64,000 nucleotides of DNA from DASZTV01 sp035550655. Lineage in GTDB: Bacteria > Actinomycetota > Actinomycetes > JAFAQI01. Where the stretch lies: the NCBI GenBank assembly GCA_035550655.1, contig DASZOU010000013.1, forward strand, positions 1 through 64,000, read 5' to 3'. The position numbers and the translations under genes are program-made. The number at the start of each line of letters is the position of its first letter. Within the stretch, counting starts at the first letter, position 1. The notes under the pieces are model-generated. The model made no database searches. It saw only the letters and a list, made by a program, of their open reading frames with translations, and was not told the DNA's origin. Below are positions 24,284 through 33,729 of this stretch, one piece after another.

Positions 24284-25954
24284 CTAGCCGCAGACAGCGC
24301 CTTGCGCGGCGGAGCCGACCAGCCGGGCGTACTTGCCGAGGACCCCGGTCGGGTAGCGCGGCGGCGGCGGCGACCACCCCTGCTTGCGGCGCTCCAGCTC
24401 CTCCGGCTCGACGAGCAGGTCGAGGGTGCGGGCCGCGACATCAAGGCGGATCGTGTCGCCGTCCTTGACGAACGCGATCGGCCCGCCGTCGGTCGCCTCC
24501 GGCGCGACGTGGCCGATGCATAGGCCCGTCGTGCCGCCCGAGAACCGGCCGTCGGTGAGCAGCAGGACGTCCTTGCCCAGGCCGGCGCCCTTGATCGCAC
24601 CGGTCACGGCGAGCATCTCGCGCATGCCGGGCCCGCCGCGCGGCCCCTCGTACCGGATGACGACCACGTCGCCGGCTTTCAGCTCACCGTTGGTGACGGC
24701 GTCCATCGCGGGCTGCTCGGTGTCGAAGACCCGCGCGGTGCCCTCGATGACGCTCTGGTCGAAACCGGACGTCTTGACGACCGCACCGTCGGGTGCGAGC
24801 GATCCGCGGACGATGGTCATGCCGCCAGTCGGGTGCAGCGGGTTCGACAACGCTCGGATCACATCGCCGTCGAGACCCTTGGGCGCGAGTGCCGCCAGGT
24901 TCTCGGCCACCGTCTTGCCGGTCACGGTCAGGCAGTCACCGTGCAGCAGTCCGGCGTCGAGCAACGCCTTCATCACGACCGGGATGCCGCCGACGCGATC
25001 GACATCGGTCATCACGTGGCGACCGAACGGCTTCACATCCGCGAGCAGCGGCGTCTTGTCGCCGATCCGATTGAAGTCGTCGAGAGAGAGCTCGACCTTC
25101 GCCTCGTGCGCGATGGCGAGCAGGTGCAACACCGCATTCGTCGAGCCGCCGAGCGCCATCACCACCGTGATCGCGTTCTCGAAGGCTTCCTTGGTCAGGA
25201 TCGAGCGCGCGGTGATGCCCTGCCGGAGCATTCCCACGACCGCCTCGCCGGACGCGACCGCAGCTTCGTCGCGCCGACGGTCAACCGCGGGCGGCGCCGC
25301 ACTGCCGGGCATCGACATCCCGAGCGCCTCGAAGGCGCTCGCCATCGTGTTGGCGGTGTACATGCCCGCGCAGGCACCCTCGCCGGGGCAGACGTTGCGC
25401 TCGATCGCGTCGAGCTCCTCGCGCGTGATCCGCCCCAGGGCGCAGGCACCGACCCCTTCGAAGGCGTCGATGATCGTCAGGTCCCGGCCATCCAGCTGCC
25501 CCGGCAACGACGTACCGGCGTAGAGGAAGACGGCGGCCAGGTCGAGCCGTGCCGCCGCCATCAGCATCCCGGGCAGCGACTTGTCGCAGCCCGCGAGCAG
25601 CACCGAGCCGTCGAGCCGCTCCGCGAACATCACGGTCTCGACGGAGTCCGCGATCACCTCGCGCGAGACGAGAGAGGCGTGCATGCCTTCGTGACCCATC
25701 GAGATCCCGTCGGAGACGGAGATCGTGCCGAACTCGAGCGGTACGCCGCCCGCCTGCCGGACCCCGTCCTTCGCCCGCTGCGCGAGTCGCGCCAGCGAGA
25801 GGTTGCACGGCGTGATCTCGTTCCATGACGAGGCGATGCCGATCTGCGGCTTGTCCCAGTCGGCGTCCGTCAGGCCAACCGCGCGCAGCATCCCGCGCGC
25901 TCCGGCACGTTCAGCGCCCTCGGTGACGTCCTTGCTCCGCGGTTTGAGATCCAC
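24284..25954 (-). CDS. ilvD: dihydroxy-acid dehydratase
   Basis: 556-residue Fe-S dehydratase that converts dihydroxy-isovalerate/-methylvalerate to the 2-oxo acids. The cluster cysteines lie in LLAGCDKSLPGML, GACAGMYTANTMAS and the C-terminal GLCIGHVAPEA. The short length and the absence of a third inserted domain fit the IlvD type with a [2Fe-2S] cluster. The GTG at 25954 is supported by the start of homology (DLKPRSKDVTEGAERAGARGML). TAACCT at 25962-25967 lies 7 nt upstream, so it is probably leaderless. It is followed by the ilvBNC operon on the same strand. Confidence 0.95.
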   Translation of the reverse strand: MDLKPRSKDVTEGAERAGARGMLRAVGLTDADWDKPQIGIASSWNEITPCNLSLARLAQRAKDGVRQAGGVPLEFGTISVSDGISMGHEGMHASLVSREVIADSVETVMFAERLDGSVLLAGCDKSLPGMLMAAARLDLAAVFLYAGTSLPGQLDGRDLTIIDAFEGVGACALGRITREELDAIERNVCPGEGACAGMYTANTMASAFEALGMSMPGSAAPPAVDRRRDEAAVASGEAVVGMLRQGITARSILTKEAFENAITVVMALGGSTNAVLHLLAIAHEAKVELSLDDFNRIGDKTPLLADVKPFGRHVMTDVDRVGGIPVVMKALLDAGLLHGDCLTVTGKTVAENLAALAPKGLDGDVIRALSNPLHPTGGMTIVRGSLAPDGAVVKTSGFDQSVIEGTARVFDTEQPAMDAVTNGELKAGDVVVIRYEGPRGGPGMREMLAVTGAIKGAGLGKDVLLLTDGRFSGGTTGLCIGHVAPEATDGGPIAFVKDGDTIRLDVAARTLDLLVEPEELERRKQGWSPPPPRYPTGVLGKYARLVGSAAQGAVCG

Positions 25955-25993
25955 GGAGTGAAGGTTAGAGGGCGGGTGCAATCATCTTTCGCC

Positions 25994-26872
25994 GTGACCC
26001 GGTTCACCGTGACCAGCAGCGACGGTACGACGATTGCCGGCTGGCGCAACGGCGTCGACGGTCCTCCGGTCGTCATCTGCAACGGCCTGGGCACTCCCCC
26101 AGTCGCCTGGCCGATCCTGATCGCACCGGAGCGCGGATTCCGGGTGGTCTCCTGGTACTACCGCGGCACCGGAGGCGGCGAGCGACCCGCCGACCCGGAA
26201 CGGATCACGGTCGACGACCACGTTCAGGACGCGTTGGCCCTGATGGACGCCGAAGGCATCGACCGGGCCGTGCTCGCCTGCTGGTCGCTCGGGGTCAACA
26301 TCGGCTTCGAGCTGGCCCGCCAGCACCCCGAGCGGGTCGCCGGCCTGCTCGCTGTGGCGGGACTGCCCGGCGGGACCTTCCAGTCGCTCGGCGGCCGGTT
26401 GAGCGTGCCGAAACCGCTGCGCTTTGGCCTCGGCGTGTCAGGTGCCCGCGTGCTCCGGCGCTTCGGACGGCAGATGACGTGGGCCGCTCAGCGGATCCCG
26501 GTGAACCGGCTCACTGCGACGGTCATCAACCACTCCGGAATGGTGATGCCGGCCGCCCGCCCCGAGTGGCTCATGCCGATGCTCGAGGAGTTCCGCGAGC
26601 ACGACTTCGGGTGGTACTTCAACCTCGCGCTGGCAGGTGCGAAGCACCGGCCGATGGACCTCGAGTTCGTGACCGTGCCGGTGACCCTCGTCGCCGGCCA
26701 GCACGATGTCATCACCTCGTGCGACGACATGGTCGAGGCCGCCTCGCGCATCCCCCACGCCGAGCTTCGCGTGCTGCCCGGCTCGCACTTCTTGCCGATG
26801 GAGTACCCGGCGGAGCTCGCCGACGAGGTCGAGTCGCTCGCGAAGCGCACCGGCCTGGCAGCAGCGCCCTAG
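25994..26872 (+). CDS. alpha/beta hydrolase
   Basis: 292 residues with the alpha/beta-hydrolase fold. After the strand VVICNGLGTPPVAW the nucleophile elbow reads ACWSLGVNIG, with Cys where the first Gly of GxSxG normally stands. The acid is in AGQHDVITS and the His in GSHFLPME. It resembles 3-oxoadipate enol-lactonase-like or acyltransferase-type members; substrate unknown. The GTG at 25994 is the first start that gives the usual N-terminus; the upstream extension is rejected. It is divergent from ilvD and overlaps the convergent gatB by 4 bp. Confidence 0.83.
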   Translation: MTRFTVTSSDGTTIAGWRNGVDGPPVVICNGLGTPPVAWPILIAPERGFRVVSWYYRGTGGGERPADPERITVDDHVQDALALMDAEGIDRAVLACWSLGVNIGFELARQHPERVAGLLAVAGLPGGTFQSLGGRLSVPKPLRFGLGVSGARVLRRFGRQMTWAAQRIPVNRLTATVINHSGMVMPAARPEWLMPMLEEFREHDFGWYFNLALAGAKHRPMDLEFVTVPVTLVAGQHDVITSCDDMVEAASRIPHAELRVLPGSHFLPMEYPAELADEVESLAKRTGLAAAP

Positions 26873-28344
26873 CCGAGCCGCTCGAGAATCAGCTCGCGGG
26901 CGCGCTTCGCGTCCGCTGAGCCGCCGGTCGCCTTCATCACCGCGCCGACCAGCGGACCGACAGCACCCTGGTTTCCCTCGCGGATCTTCGCCGCAATGTC
27001 CGGGGCAGCCTCGATCGCCTGCTCGACCGCGGCGACCAGCTCGTCCTCGCCTGCGACGCGCCAGCCGTGCGCGTCGATGACGGCGTCGACATCCCCTTCG
27101 CCGGCGATCACCGCGTCGGCGACCTGGCGCGCCAGCTTGTTCGTCAGTGAGCCGTCGTCCTCCAGCGCGCTGATCCGGGCGACGTTTCGGGGCGTGATCG
27201 CGAGGTCGGCGACGTCGACGCCGAGCTCGTTCGCCCGTCCGACGAGATAGCCCAGCCACCAGCCCTTCGCCTTGGCCGCGGCAGCGCCGGCATCGATCGT
27301 GGCCGCGACCAGGTCGACGACGCCGGCATTGGTCATCTGGTCCATGTCGACGCTGGTGTAGCCATGCGTGTCGGCAAAGCGCGCCCGCCGCACGCTCGGC
27401 GGCTCCGGCAGCGCGGCCCGCAGCTCCTCGACGAACTCGCGCGACGGCGCCAACGGCACGAGGTCGGGCTCCGGGAAGTAGCGGTAGTCCTCGGCGTCGG
27501 ACTTCACCCGGCCTGAGCTCGTGGTCCCGCTGTCCTCGTGGAAGTGGCGGGTCTCCTGCACGATCCGCTCTCCGGCGTCGAGCCTGGCGGCTTGCCGCTC
27601 GACCTCGAAGCGAACCGCTCGCTCCACCGACCGCAACGAGTTGACGTTCTTGGTCTCGGTGCGCGTGCCGAGCTGCTCGGCGCCCGGAAGCATCAGCGAC
27701 ACGTTCACGTCGGCGCGCAGCGACCCCTGCTCCATGCGGACGTCGGACACGCCGAGGTCTCGCAGCACATCGCGCAGCTCTGCCACATAGGCCTTGGCGA
27801 CCGCGGCGGCGTTCTTGCCCGCCCCGCGAACCGGCCGCGTGACGATCTCCACGAGCGGAATGCCCGCCCGGTTGTAGTCCACGAGCGAGTGGGTCGCACC
27901 GTGGATCCTGCCGGTGTCACCGCCGACATGAAGCGTCTTGCCGGTGTCCTCCTCGAGGTGGACCCGCTCGATCTCGACGCGATAGCTCTGCCCGTCCACC
28001 TCGACGTCGAGATACCCGTCGGTGCACAGCGGCTCGTCGTACTGGCTGATCTGGTAGTCCTTCGGCATGTCCGGATAGAAGTAGTTCTTCCGGGCAAACC
28101 GGCACCACTCCGCGATCGAGCAGTGCAGCGCGAGCCCGATCTTGATCGTGAACTCGATGGCGGCGCCATTCGTGACCGGCAACGACCCAGGCAGCCCCAG
28201 GCACACCGGACAGACTTGGCTGTTGGGCGCGCCGCCGAACTCGGTCGAGCAGCCACAGAACAGCTTGGTCGCCGTCCCGAGCTCGACATGGGTCTCCAGC
28301 CCGAGCACCGGCTCGTACCGCTCCAACACGTCCTCGTAGCTCAC
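26869..28344 (-). CDS. gatB: Asp-tRNA(Asn)/Glu-tRNA(Gln) amidotransferase subunit B
   Basis: 491-residue subunit that activates Glu-tRNA-Gln (and Asp-tRNA-Asn) by phosphorylation and binds the tRNA in the GatCAB complex. Seen are YEPVLGLETHVEL, the zinc site CGCSTEFGGAPNSQVCPVC, FARKNYFYPDMPKDYQISQYD and the C-terminal YqeY-like tRNA-binding tail (about 345-491). The GTG at 28344 is preceded by GGAGAGACTAGGAG. It is separated from gatA by a deformylase gene on the opposite strand, so it must have its own promoter or be read through antisense to that gene. Confidence 0.96.
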   Translation of the reverse strand: MSYEDVLERYEPVLGLETHVELGTATKLFCGCSTEFGGAPNSQVCPVCLGLPGSLPVTNGAAIEFTIKIGLALHCSIAEWCRFARKNYFYPDMPKDYQISQYDEPLCTDGYLDVEVDGQSYRVEIERVHLEEDTGKTLHVGGDTGRIHGATHSLVDYNRAGIPLVEIVTRPVRGAGKNAAAVAKAYVAELRDVLRDLGVSDVRMEQGSLRADVNVSLMLPGAEQLGTRTETKNVNSLRSVERAVRFEVERQAARLDAGERIVQETRHFHEDSGTTSSGRVKSDAEDYRYFPEPDLVPLAPSREFVEELRAALPEPPSVRRARFADTHGYTSVDMDQMTNAGVVDLVAATIDAGAAAAKAKGWWLGYLVGRANELGVDVADLAITPRNVARISALEDDGSLTNKLARQVADAVIAGEGDVDAVIDAHGWRVAGEDELVAAVEQAIEAAPDIAAKIREGNQGAVGPLVGAVMKATGGSADAKRARELILERLG

Positions 28345-28362
28345 GCTCCTAGTCTCTCCTAC

Positions 28363-28842
28363 GTGGTCGAGCGGGAAATCCGGCGCTGGGGCGATCCGGT
28401 TCTTCGCACGCCGTGCGATGAGGTCACTGACGTCGATCAGGCCGTCGCTGCGCTGTGCGCCGACCTCATCGACACCGTGACCGCACGCGAGGGCAGGGCC
28501 GGCCTCGCCGCCAACCAGATCGGCGTGAGCCTGCGCGCCTTCAGCTGGTTCATCGACGGCGAGGCAGGCGTCATCATCAACCCGCGGCTCGTCGCAACCG
28601 AGGGCGAGCAGGACGGGGACGAGGGGTGCCTGTCACTGCCTGGCCTCTGGTACCCGCTGCGCCGGGCGGCCTTTGCCGCGGTCGAAGGCTTGGACGCCAC
28701 CGGTGCACCGCTCCGCGTCGAGGGCACGGGCCTGATGGCGAGGTGCCTGCAGCACGAGTGCGACCACCTCGACGGCAAGCTGTACGTCGACCGGCTCGAC
28801 CGCGAGCTCCGCCGTCAAGCGCTCCAGGAGCTCAGCGGCTAG
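28363..28842 (+). CDS. def: peptide deformylase
   Basis: 159-residue Fe/Zn hydrolase that removes the N-formyl group from new proteins. The three motifs are present: GLAANQIGV (motif 1), EGCLSLPG (motif 2, metal Cys) and QHECDHLDGKLYVDR (motif 3, HExxH). The C-terminus is short. The upstream open frame is antisense of gatB and rejected; the GTG at 28363 has TAGTCT at 28350-28355, 7 nt upstream. It lies between gatA and gatB on the opposite strand and overlaps gatA by 11 bp. In M. tuberculosis, from memory, pfkA occupies this position. Confidence 0.92.
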   Translation: MVEREIRRWGDPVLRTPCDEVTDVDQAVAALCADLIDTVTAREGRAGLAANQIGVSLRAFSWFIDGEAGVIINPRLVATEGEQDGDEGCLSLPGLWYPLRRAAFAAVEGLDATGAPLRVEGTGLMARCLQHECDHLDGKLYVDRLDRELRRQALQELSG

Positions 28843-30322
28843 TCCGCTGCCACACCTCGTCGAGCAGCGTGGGCGTCTCCAGCGCCGCCTCGAGCGCCGC
28901 ACCCACCCGGTACAGCCGATCGTCGGCGAGGACGGGCGCCATCACCTGGAACCCGACCGGAAGGCCGTCGTCGGACCGCCCGCAGGGCACCGACATCGCG
29001 GGACCGCCGTACAGGTTCGACGGGATCGTGCAGAGATCCGCGAGATACATCGCGAGCGGGTCGTCGACCCGCTCGCCCAGCTTGAACGCCGTGGTGGGCG
29101 TGGTCGGCGACACCAGCACGTCGACCCGCTCGAACGCCGCCTCGAAGTCGCGCTTGATCAGCGTGCGCACCTTCTGCGCCTGGCCGTAGTAGGCGTCGTA
29201 GTAGCCCGCCGACAGCGCGTAGGTCCCGAGGATGATCCGCCGCTTCACCTCCGCGCCGAAGCCGGCCTCACGCGTCGCCGCCATGACCTCCTCGGCGGAG
29301 GCGTCGCCGTCATCCCCGACGCGCAACCCGTAACGCATCGCGTCGTAGCGCGCGAGGTTGCTCGACGCCTCACTCGGTGCGATCAGGTAGTAGGCCGCGA
29401 GCGCGTAGTCGAAGTGAGGGCACGAGAGCTCGACGACCTCCGCGCCGAGCTTGGACAGCGTCGCGACCGCTTCGTCGAACCGCGCGCTGACCCCGGCCTG
29501 GTAGCCATCGCCGGCGAACTCCTTGACGACTCCGATCCGCATGCCCGTCACGGTCGCGTCGCGCGCAGCAGCAACCACCGGCGGCACAGCGGCGTCGATC
29601 GACGTGGAGTCGCGTGGGTCGTGGCCGGCGATCACCTCGTGCAACAGAGCCGCGTCCAGCACGGTGCGCGCGCACGGACCCGCCTGGTCGAGGGAGGAGC
29701 TGAACGCGATCAGCCCGTACCGAGAGACACCACCGTAGGTCGGCTTGATCCCCACGGTTCCGGTGAGCGCGGCCGGCTGCCGGATCGAGCCGCCGGTGTC
29801 GGTCCCGATGCCCAGCGGCGCCAGGAAGCCGGCGACCGCGGCGGCCGACCCGCCCCCCGAGCCACCCGGCGTGGTGTCGAGGTCCCAGGGGTTGCGCGCT
29901 GGGCCGTAGCCGGAGTGCTCGGTCGAGCTGCCCATGGCGAACTCGTCCATGTTGGTCTTGCCGAGGACGACGATGCCGGCGTTGCGCATCCGCTCGACGA
30001 TCGTCGCGTCGTACGGCGGGATCCAGCCTTCGAGGATGCGGGACCCGGCGGTGGTGGGCACCCCGCGCGTGACGATGACGTCCTTCAAGGCGAGCGGTAC
30101 GCCGGCAAGCGGCCCGGTGACCTCGCCGGCGTCGACGCGCTTCGCCTGCTCGAGCGCGCCGGCCGCGTCGACGTGCAGGAACGCGTTGTAGTCGCCGTCG
30201 AGCGCCGCGACGCGGTCGAGGTGGGCCTGGGCGACCTCGACCGCGGACACGTCCCGGTCAGCGATCCGCTGCGCGACCTCGATGGCGGTGAGCCGGCAGA
30301 GGTCGGCCGCCTGCTCTGTCAT
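28832..30322 (-). CDS. gatA: Asp-tRNA(Asn)/Glu-tRNA(Gln) amidotransferase subunit A
   Basis: 496-residue amidase-signature glutaminase that supplies ammonia to GatB. The Ser-cisSer-Lys triad is Lys80 (LALKDV), Ser155 in PGGSGGGSAAAVA and Ser179 in GTDTGGSIRQPAA. Length and motifs are standard. The ATG overlaps the gatC stop by 4 nt (ATGA), so the two are coupled. Together with gatB, gltX and the tRNA-Gln in this window it completes indirect Gln-tRNA formation. Confidence 0.97.
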   Translation of the reverse strand: MTEQAADLCRLTAIEVAQRIADRDVSAVEVAQAHLDRVAALDGDYNAFLHVDAAGALEQAKRVDAGEVTGPLAGVPLALKDVIVTRGVPTTAGSRILEGWIPPYDATIVERMRNAGIVVLGKTNMDEFAMGSSTEHSGYGPARNPWDLDTTPGGSGGGSAAAVAGFLAPLGIGTDTGGSIRQPAALTGTVGIKPTYGGVSRYGLIAFSSSLDQAGPCARTVLDAALLHEVIAGHDPRDSTSIDAAVPPVVAAARDATVTGMRIGVVKEFAGDGYQAGVSARFDEAVATLSKLGAEVVELSCPHFDYALAAYYLIAPSEASSNLARYDAMRYGLRVGDDGDASAEEVMAATREAGFGAEVKRRIILGTYALSAGYYDAYYGQAQKVRTLIKRDFEAAFERVDVLVSPTTPTTAFKLGERVDDPLAMYLADLCTIPSNLYGGPAMSVPCGRSDDGLPVGFQVMAPVLADDRLYRVGAALEAALETPTLLDEVWQRTSR

Positions 30323-30612
30323 TCCTCGTCCAAGATGCGCGGCACGCGGAATCGCTGGTCCTCGGCTATCGGCGCCGCGGCAAGGGCTTCCTCCGGCGCG
30401 AGTGACGGCACCGGCTCGTCGTCGCGGAGCACGTTCGTGAGGGGCAGCGGGTGGGAAGTCGGCGGGATGTCCGCGGCGGCGACCTCCTGCACCCGGCTCA
30501 CCGCGCCGAGGATCACGTCGAGCTGATCGACGAGGACATCCAGCTCCGCCTCGCTCATCGAGATGCGGGCAAGCGAGGCAAGGTGCGCCACGTCAGCGCG
30601 GCTGATGGCCAC
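30319..30612 (-). CDS. gatC: Asp-tRNA(Asn)/Glu-tRNA(Gln) amidotransferase subunit C
   Basis: 97-residue belt protein that holds GatA to GatB. The N-terminal half ISRADVAHLASLARISMSEAE is the family signature and the C-terminal PPTSHPLPLTNVLRDDEP is conserved. The GTG at 30612 lies 9 nt after the ligA stop. TAGAAT at 30619-30624 (overlapping the ligA TAG) is 6 nt upstream and could start a leaderless gatCA message. Confidence 0.95.
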   Translation of the reverse strand: MAISRADVAHLASLARISMSEAELDVLVDQLDVILGAVSRVQEVAAADIPPTSHPLPLTNVLRDDEPVPSLAPEEALAAAPIAEDQRFRVPRILDEE

Positions 30613-30621
30613 CGGGCGATT

Positions 30622-32667
30622 CTAGGAGTTGAGCGCCTCGGGCCCGCCGGCCAGGAGCTTCTCGAAGCCCGCCTCGTCCAGGATCGGCACTTCGAGATCG
30701 ACCGCCTTGTCGTACTTCGCCGACCCTGGGGCATCGCCGACCACGACGTACGACGTCTTCTTGCTCACGGAACCGGTCACCTTGCCGCCCCGCGACTGGA
30801 TCGCCTCCGCCGCGCCGTCACGCGTGTAGCCCGCGAGCGTTCCGGTGACGACGATCGTGAGGCCGTCAAGCGGACCCGACCCGCGCTCGGGCGCGTTCTC
30901 GTCGACCATCGAGACGCCGCCGGCGCGAAGTCGTTCGATGATGTCGCGATGCCGGTCGTCGGCGAACCACGCCGCCGCGGCCGCTGCGATCGTCGGTCCG
31001 ACTCCGTCGACGGCGGCGAGCTCTTCCGGTGTCGCCGCGGCGATGGCGTCGAGCGAGCGGAACTCGCGCGCCAGCTCCTGTGCCGCGGTCGGTCCGACGT
31101 GCCGGATGGACAGGCCGACGAGCAGCCGCCACAGCGGTCGGTGACGGGCGGCCTCGAGTCCGGCGAGGACCTGCGCGATCTTCTTGGGACCGAAGCCGCG
31201 CAGCCCTTCGAACGACTCGGCGGTCAGGTGGAACACGTCGCCGATGTCGTTGATGCGACCGGCGTCCAGCAGCGCGACGGCGGTCTCGTAACCGAGCCCG
31301 TCGATGTCGAGCGCCCCGCGCCCGGCGATGTGGAACACCGCTTCCCGCCGTTGGGCGGGACAGGCGACCGAGTTCGGGCATCGCCAGTCCACCTCGCCCT
31401 CACCCCGCGTCAGCTCCGTGTCGCACTCCGGGCAGCGGGTCGGCATGACGAAGGCCTTCTCCTTGCCGGTGCGCAGATCGACCACCGGACCGACGACCTC
31501 CGGAATGACGTCGCCTGCGCGTCGTACGACGACGGTGTCGCCGATCAGCACCCCCTTGCGCTTGACCTCGTCCTCGTTGTGCAGCGTCGCGGTGCTGACG
31601 GTGACCCCGCCGACGTGCACCGGCTCCAGCGCCGCGAACGGCGTGACGCGGCCGGTGCGCCCGACGTTGACGAAGATGCCGTTCAGCTTCGTGGTGGCTT
31701 CCTCGGGTGGGTACTTCCACGCGACGGCCCAACGCGGCGCCTTGGACGTTGCGCCGAGCCTGCCCTGCAGCGCGAACGAGTCGACCTTGATCACGACGCC
31801 GTCGATGTCGTGCTCGATGTCATGGCGGTGCTCGCCCCACTGCGCGACGTAGCGGCGCACCCCGTCAATCCCTTCCACCACCTCGTACCGGGCGCTGACC
31901 GGCAGGCCCAAGGACTCGAGCGCGCGATAGGCCTCGGACTGCGATGCGACCTCGAAGCCACGCCGCGCGCCCACGCCGTGAACCGTGAGTGAGAGCGGCC
32001 GCGTGGCGGTGACCCGGGGATCCTTCTGCCGCAACGAGCCGGCGGCGGCGTTGCGCGGGTTCGCGAACGGCGCCTTGCCGTTGGCGACCAGACCTTCGTT
32101 GACCTCGGCGAACGCCGCCGTCGGGAAGAAGACCTCGCCACGGACCTCGAGCAGCTCGGGAACCTGCCTGCCGCTGAGCCGAGACGGCACGTTGGCGATG
32201 GTGCGGACGTTGAGCGTCACATCCTCGCCGGTGACGCCGTCACCGCGGGTGGCGGCGCGCACCAGCCGGCCGGCCTCGTAGACGAGGTCCACGGCGAGCC
32301 CGTCGATCTTGAGCTCGCACAGCCAGCCCTGCACCGGGGTCTCGCGCGTGGCGCGCTGCACCCAGGCGTCGAACTCCTCGTCGGAGAACACGTTGTCGAG
32401 CGACATCAGCCGCTCGAGGTGACGGACCTCGGCGAAGTCGGTCGAGACCGACTCCATGACCTTCTGCGTCGGTGAGTCCGGGGTCCGCAGCGACGTGTAC
32501 TGCTCCTCGATTTCTTCGAGCTCGCGCATCTTCGCGTCGTACTCGGCGTCAGCAACCGTCGGCTGGTTGAGGATGTAGTAGCGGTAGGCGAGGTCCTCGA
32601 CCTCGGCGGCGAGCTCCCGGTGGCGATGGACCACCTCGAGCGGCGGCTCGGCGCGCTTCGCGGCCAA
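30622..32667 (-). CDS. ligA: NAD-dependent DNA ligase
   Basis: 681-residue replicative ligase. Domains in order: Ia (LAYRYYILNQPTVADAEYD), the adenylation domain with nucleophile Lys120 in CELKIDGLAV, the OB fold, the four-Cys zinc finger (CPECDTELTRGEGEVDWRCPNSVACPAQ region near 410), the HhH domain (VDGVGPTIAAAAAAWF) and a C-terminal BRCT domain (about 600-680). The only start near the N-terminus is TTG at 32667, directly after the TGA of the MetE-like gene. A GTG about 10 codons further in is an alternative. Confidence 0.97.
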   Translation of the reverse strand: MAAKRAEPPLEVVHRHRELAAEVEDLAYRYYILNQPTVADAEYDAKMRELEEIEEQYTSLRTPDSPTQKVMESVSTDFAEVRHLERLMSLDNVFSDEEFDAWVQRATRETPVQGWLCELKIDGLAVDLVYEAGRLVRAATRGDGVTGEDVTLNVRTIANVPSRLSGRQVPELLEVRGEVFFPTAAFAEVNEGLVANGKAPFANPRNAAAGSLRQKDPRVTATRPLSLTVHGVGARRGFEVASQSEAYRALESLGLPVSARYEVVEGIDGVRRYVAQWGEHRHDIEHDIDGVVIKVDSFALQGRLGATSKAPRWAVAWKYPPEEATTKLNGIFVNVGRTGRVTPFAALEPVHVGGVTVSTATLHNEDEVKRKGVLIGDTVVVRRAGDVIPEVVGPVVDLRTGKEKAFVMPTRCPECDTELTRGEGEVDWRCPNSVACPAQRREAVFHIAGRGALDIDGLGYETAVALLDAGRINDIGDVFHLTAESFEGLRGFGPKKIAQVLAGLEAARHRPLWRLLVGLSIRHVGPTAAQELAREFRSLDAIAAATPEELAAVDGVGPTIAAAAAAWFADDRHRDIIERLRAGGVSMVDENAPERGSGPLDGLTIVVTGTLAGYTRDGAAEAIQSRGGKVTGSVSKKTSYVVVGDAPGSAKYDKAVDLEVPILDEAGFEKLLAGGPEALNS

Positions 32668-33675
32668 TCAGCTCACCCCTTCCGGCGCCTCGGACAGGGC
32701 CCGCGCGACCTGGCCCAGGACTCGGTACGCCGTAGTGGCCCAACCAGGAGATGCTCCCGCAAGCCCGCAGGCCGGCGTGACCGCGACCGACGCGGGCAGC
32801 GCGTCCGGGTCGAAGCCGAGCTCGCGCCAGAGCCGGCGCACCGGCTCGGCCACGTCGCGGGGCGCGGGCGGGACTCCTGGACCGATCGCCGGCACCACGC
32901 CCAGCCAGACGACGCCGCCACCGTCGATGAGCTCGCCGATCTCGTCGTGATCGATGTCCCCGAGAGTGAGATCGACGCCGACGGCCGCCGCTCCGGCGGA
33001 ACGGAACAGCCGCACCGGCGGTCGGGCGGCGCAACAATGCACGGCGACAGGTACATCGACGGCGGCCACGACCGAGGCGAGCGCGGCCACGACGTCGCTG
33101 TCCTCGGGCACCCGCAGCGTGCCGAGACCGCTCTGGGTCCGGACTCGGCCGGCGCGCACGGCGGGCAGGCCAGGCTCGTCGAGCTGCAGCACCAGGCTGG
33201 CATCCGGTAGCCGGCGCCTGACCTCACCGATGTGCTCGGTTGCCGTCTCCGCGAGCGACGCGACCAGGTCCCGCACCGCCCCCGGGTCACCGAGCGCGGC
33301 ACCGCCCCGCGGCAGCTCCAGTGCGGCGGCAAGCGTCCACGGTCCGGTCAGCTGGACCTTGAGGCCGCCGTCGTAGCCCGGCCCGGCCACCGGCAGGAGC
33401 GCATCGAGGTCGCCGTCGAGCAGCTCGCGCGCCGCCCGCTGGTCCAGACCCGGCCGGTCGACCAGGCGCCAGCCCGAGGGCGTGCGATCGACCGCGAGGC
33501 CGGCGAGCAGCGAGGCGGTCCGCCCGACCATGTCGGCGCCGGGGCCGCGGCCGGGAAGCTCGGGGAGGTGGGGCAGGTCAGGCAGCTGATCGAAGACCGC
33601 AGCGGTAGCCCGGTCGATGTCCTCACCCGGGAGCGAGCCCACCCCGGTGGCGATCCCGGCCAAGACTGCTCCCAT
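32668..33675 (-). CDS. cobalamin-independent methionine synthase-like (MetE C-terminal/UROD fold) protein
   Basis: 335 residues with the TIM-barrel fold of MetE C-terminal domains. The putative zinc ligands are in VAVHCCAARPP and VTPACGLAGASPGWA, and LQLDEPGLPAV matches the substrate-binding strand. It is half the size of MetE and lacks the N-terminal half. Proteins of this kind stand next to ligA in many actinobacteria (Rv3015c); they are annotated as methionine synthase but the methyl donor is not established. The ATG at 33675 has TAGGCT at 33684-33689, 8 nt upstream. Longer frames upstream are antisense of the phosphoesterase gene. Confidence 0.82.
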   Translation of the reverse strand: MGAVLAGIATGVGSLPGEDIDRATAAVFDQLPDLPHLPELPGRGPGADMVGRTASLLAGLAVDRTPSGWRLVDRPGLDQRAARELLDGDLDALLPVAGPGYDGGLKVQLTGPWTLAAALELPRGGAALGDPGAVRDLVASLAETATEHIGEVRRRLPDASLVLQLDEPGLPAVRAGRVRTQSGLGTLRVPEDSDVVAALASVVAAVDVPVAVHCCAARPPVRLFRSAGAAAVGVDLTLGDIDHDEIGELIDGGGVVWLGVVPAIGPGVPPAPRDVAEPVRRLWRELGFDPDALPASVAVTPACGLAGASPGWATTAYRVLGQVARALSEAPEGVS

Positions 33676-33729
33676 GTCCGTTGAGCCTAGGAAACCTCGC
33701 GGACAGTTGTGACTGGCACAATCGCGGCC

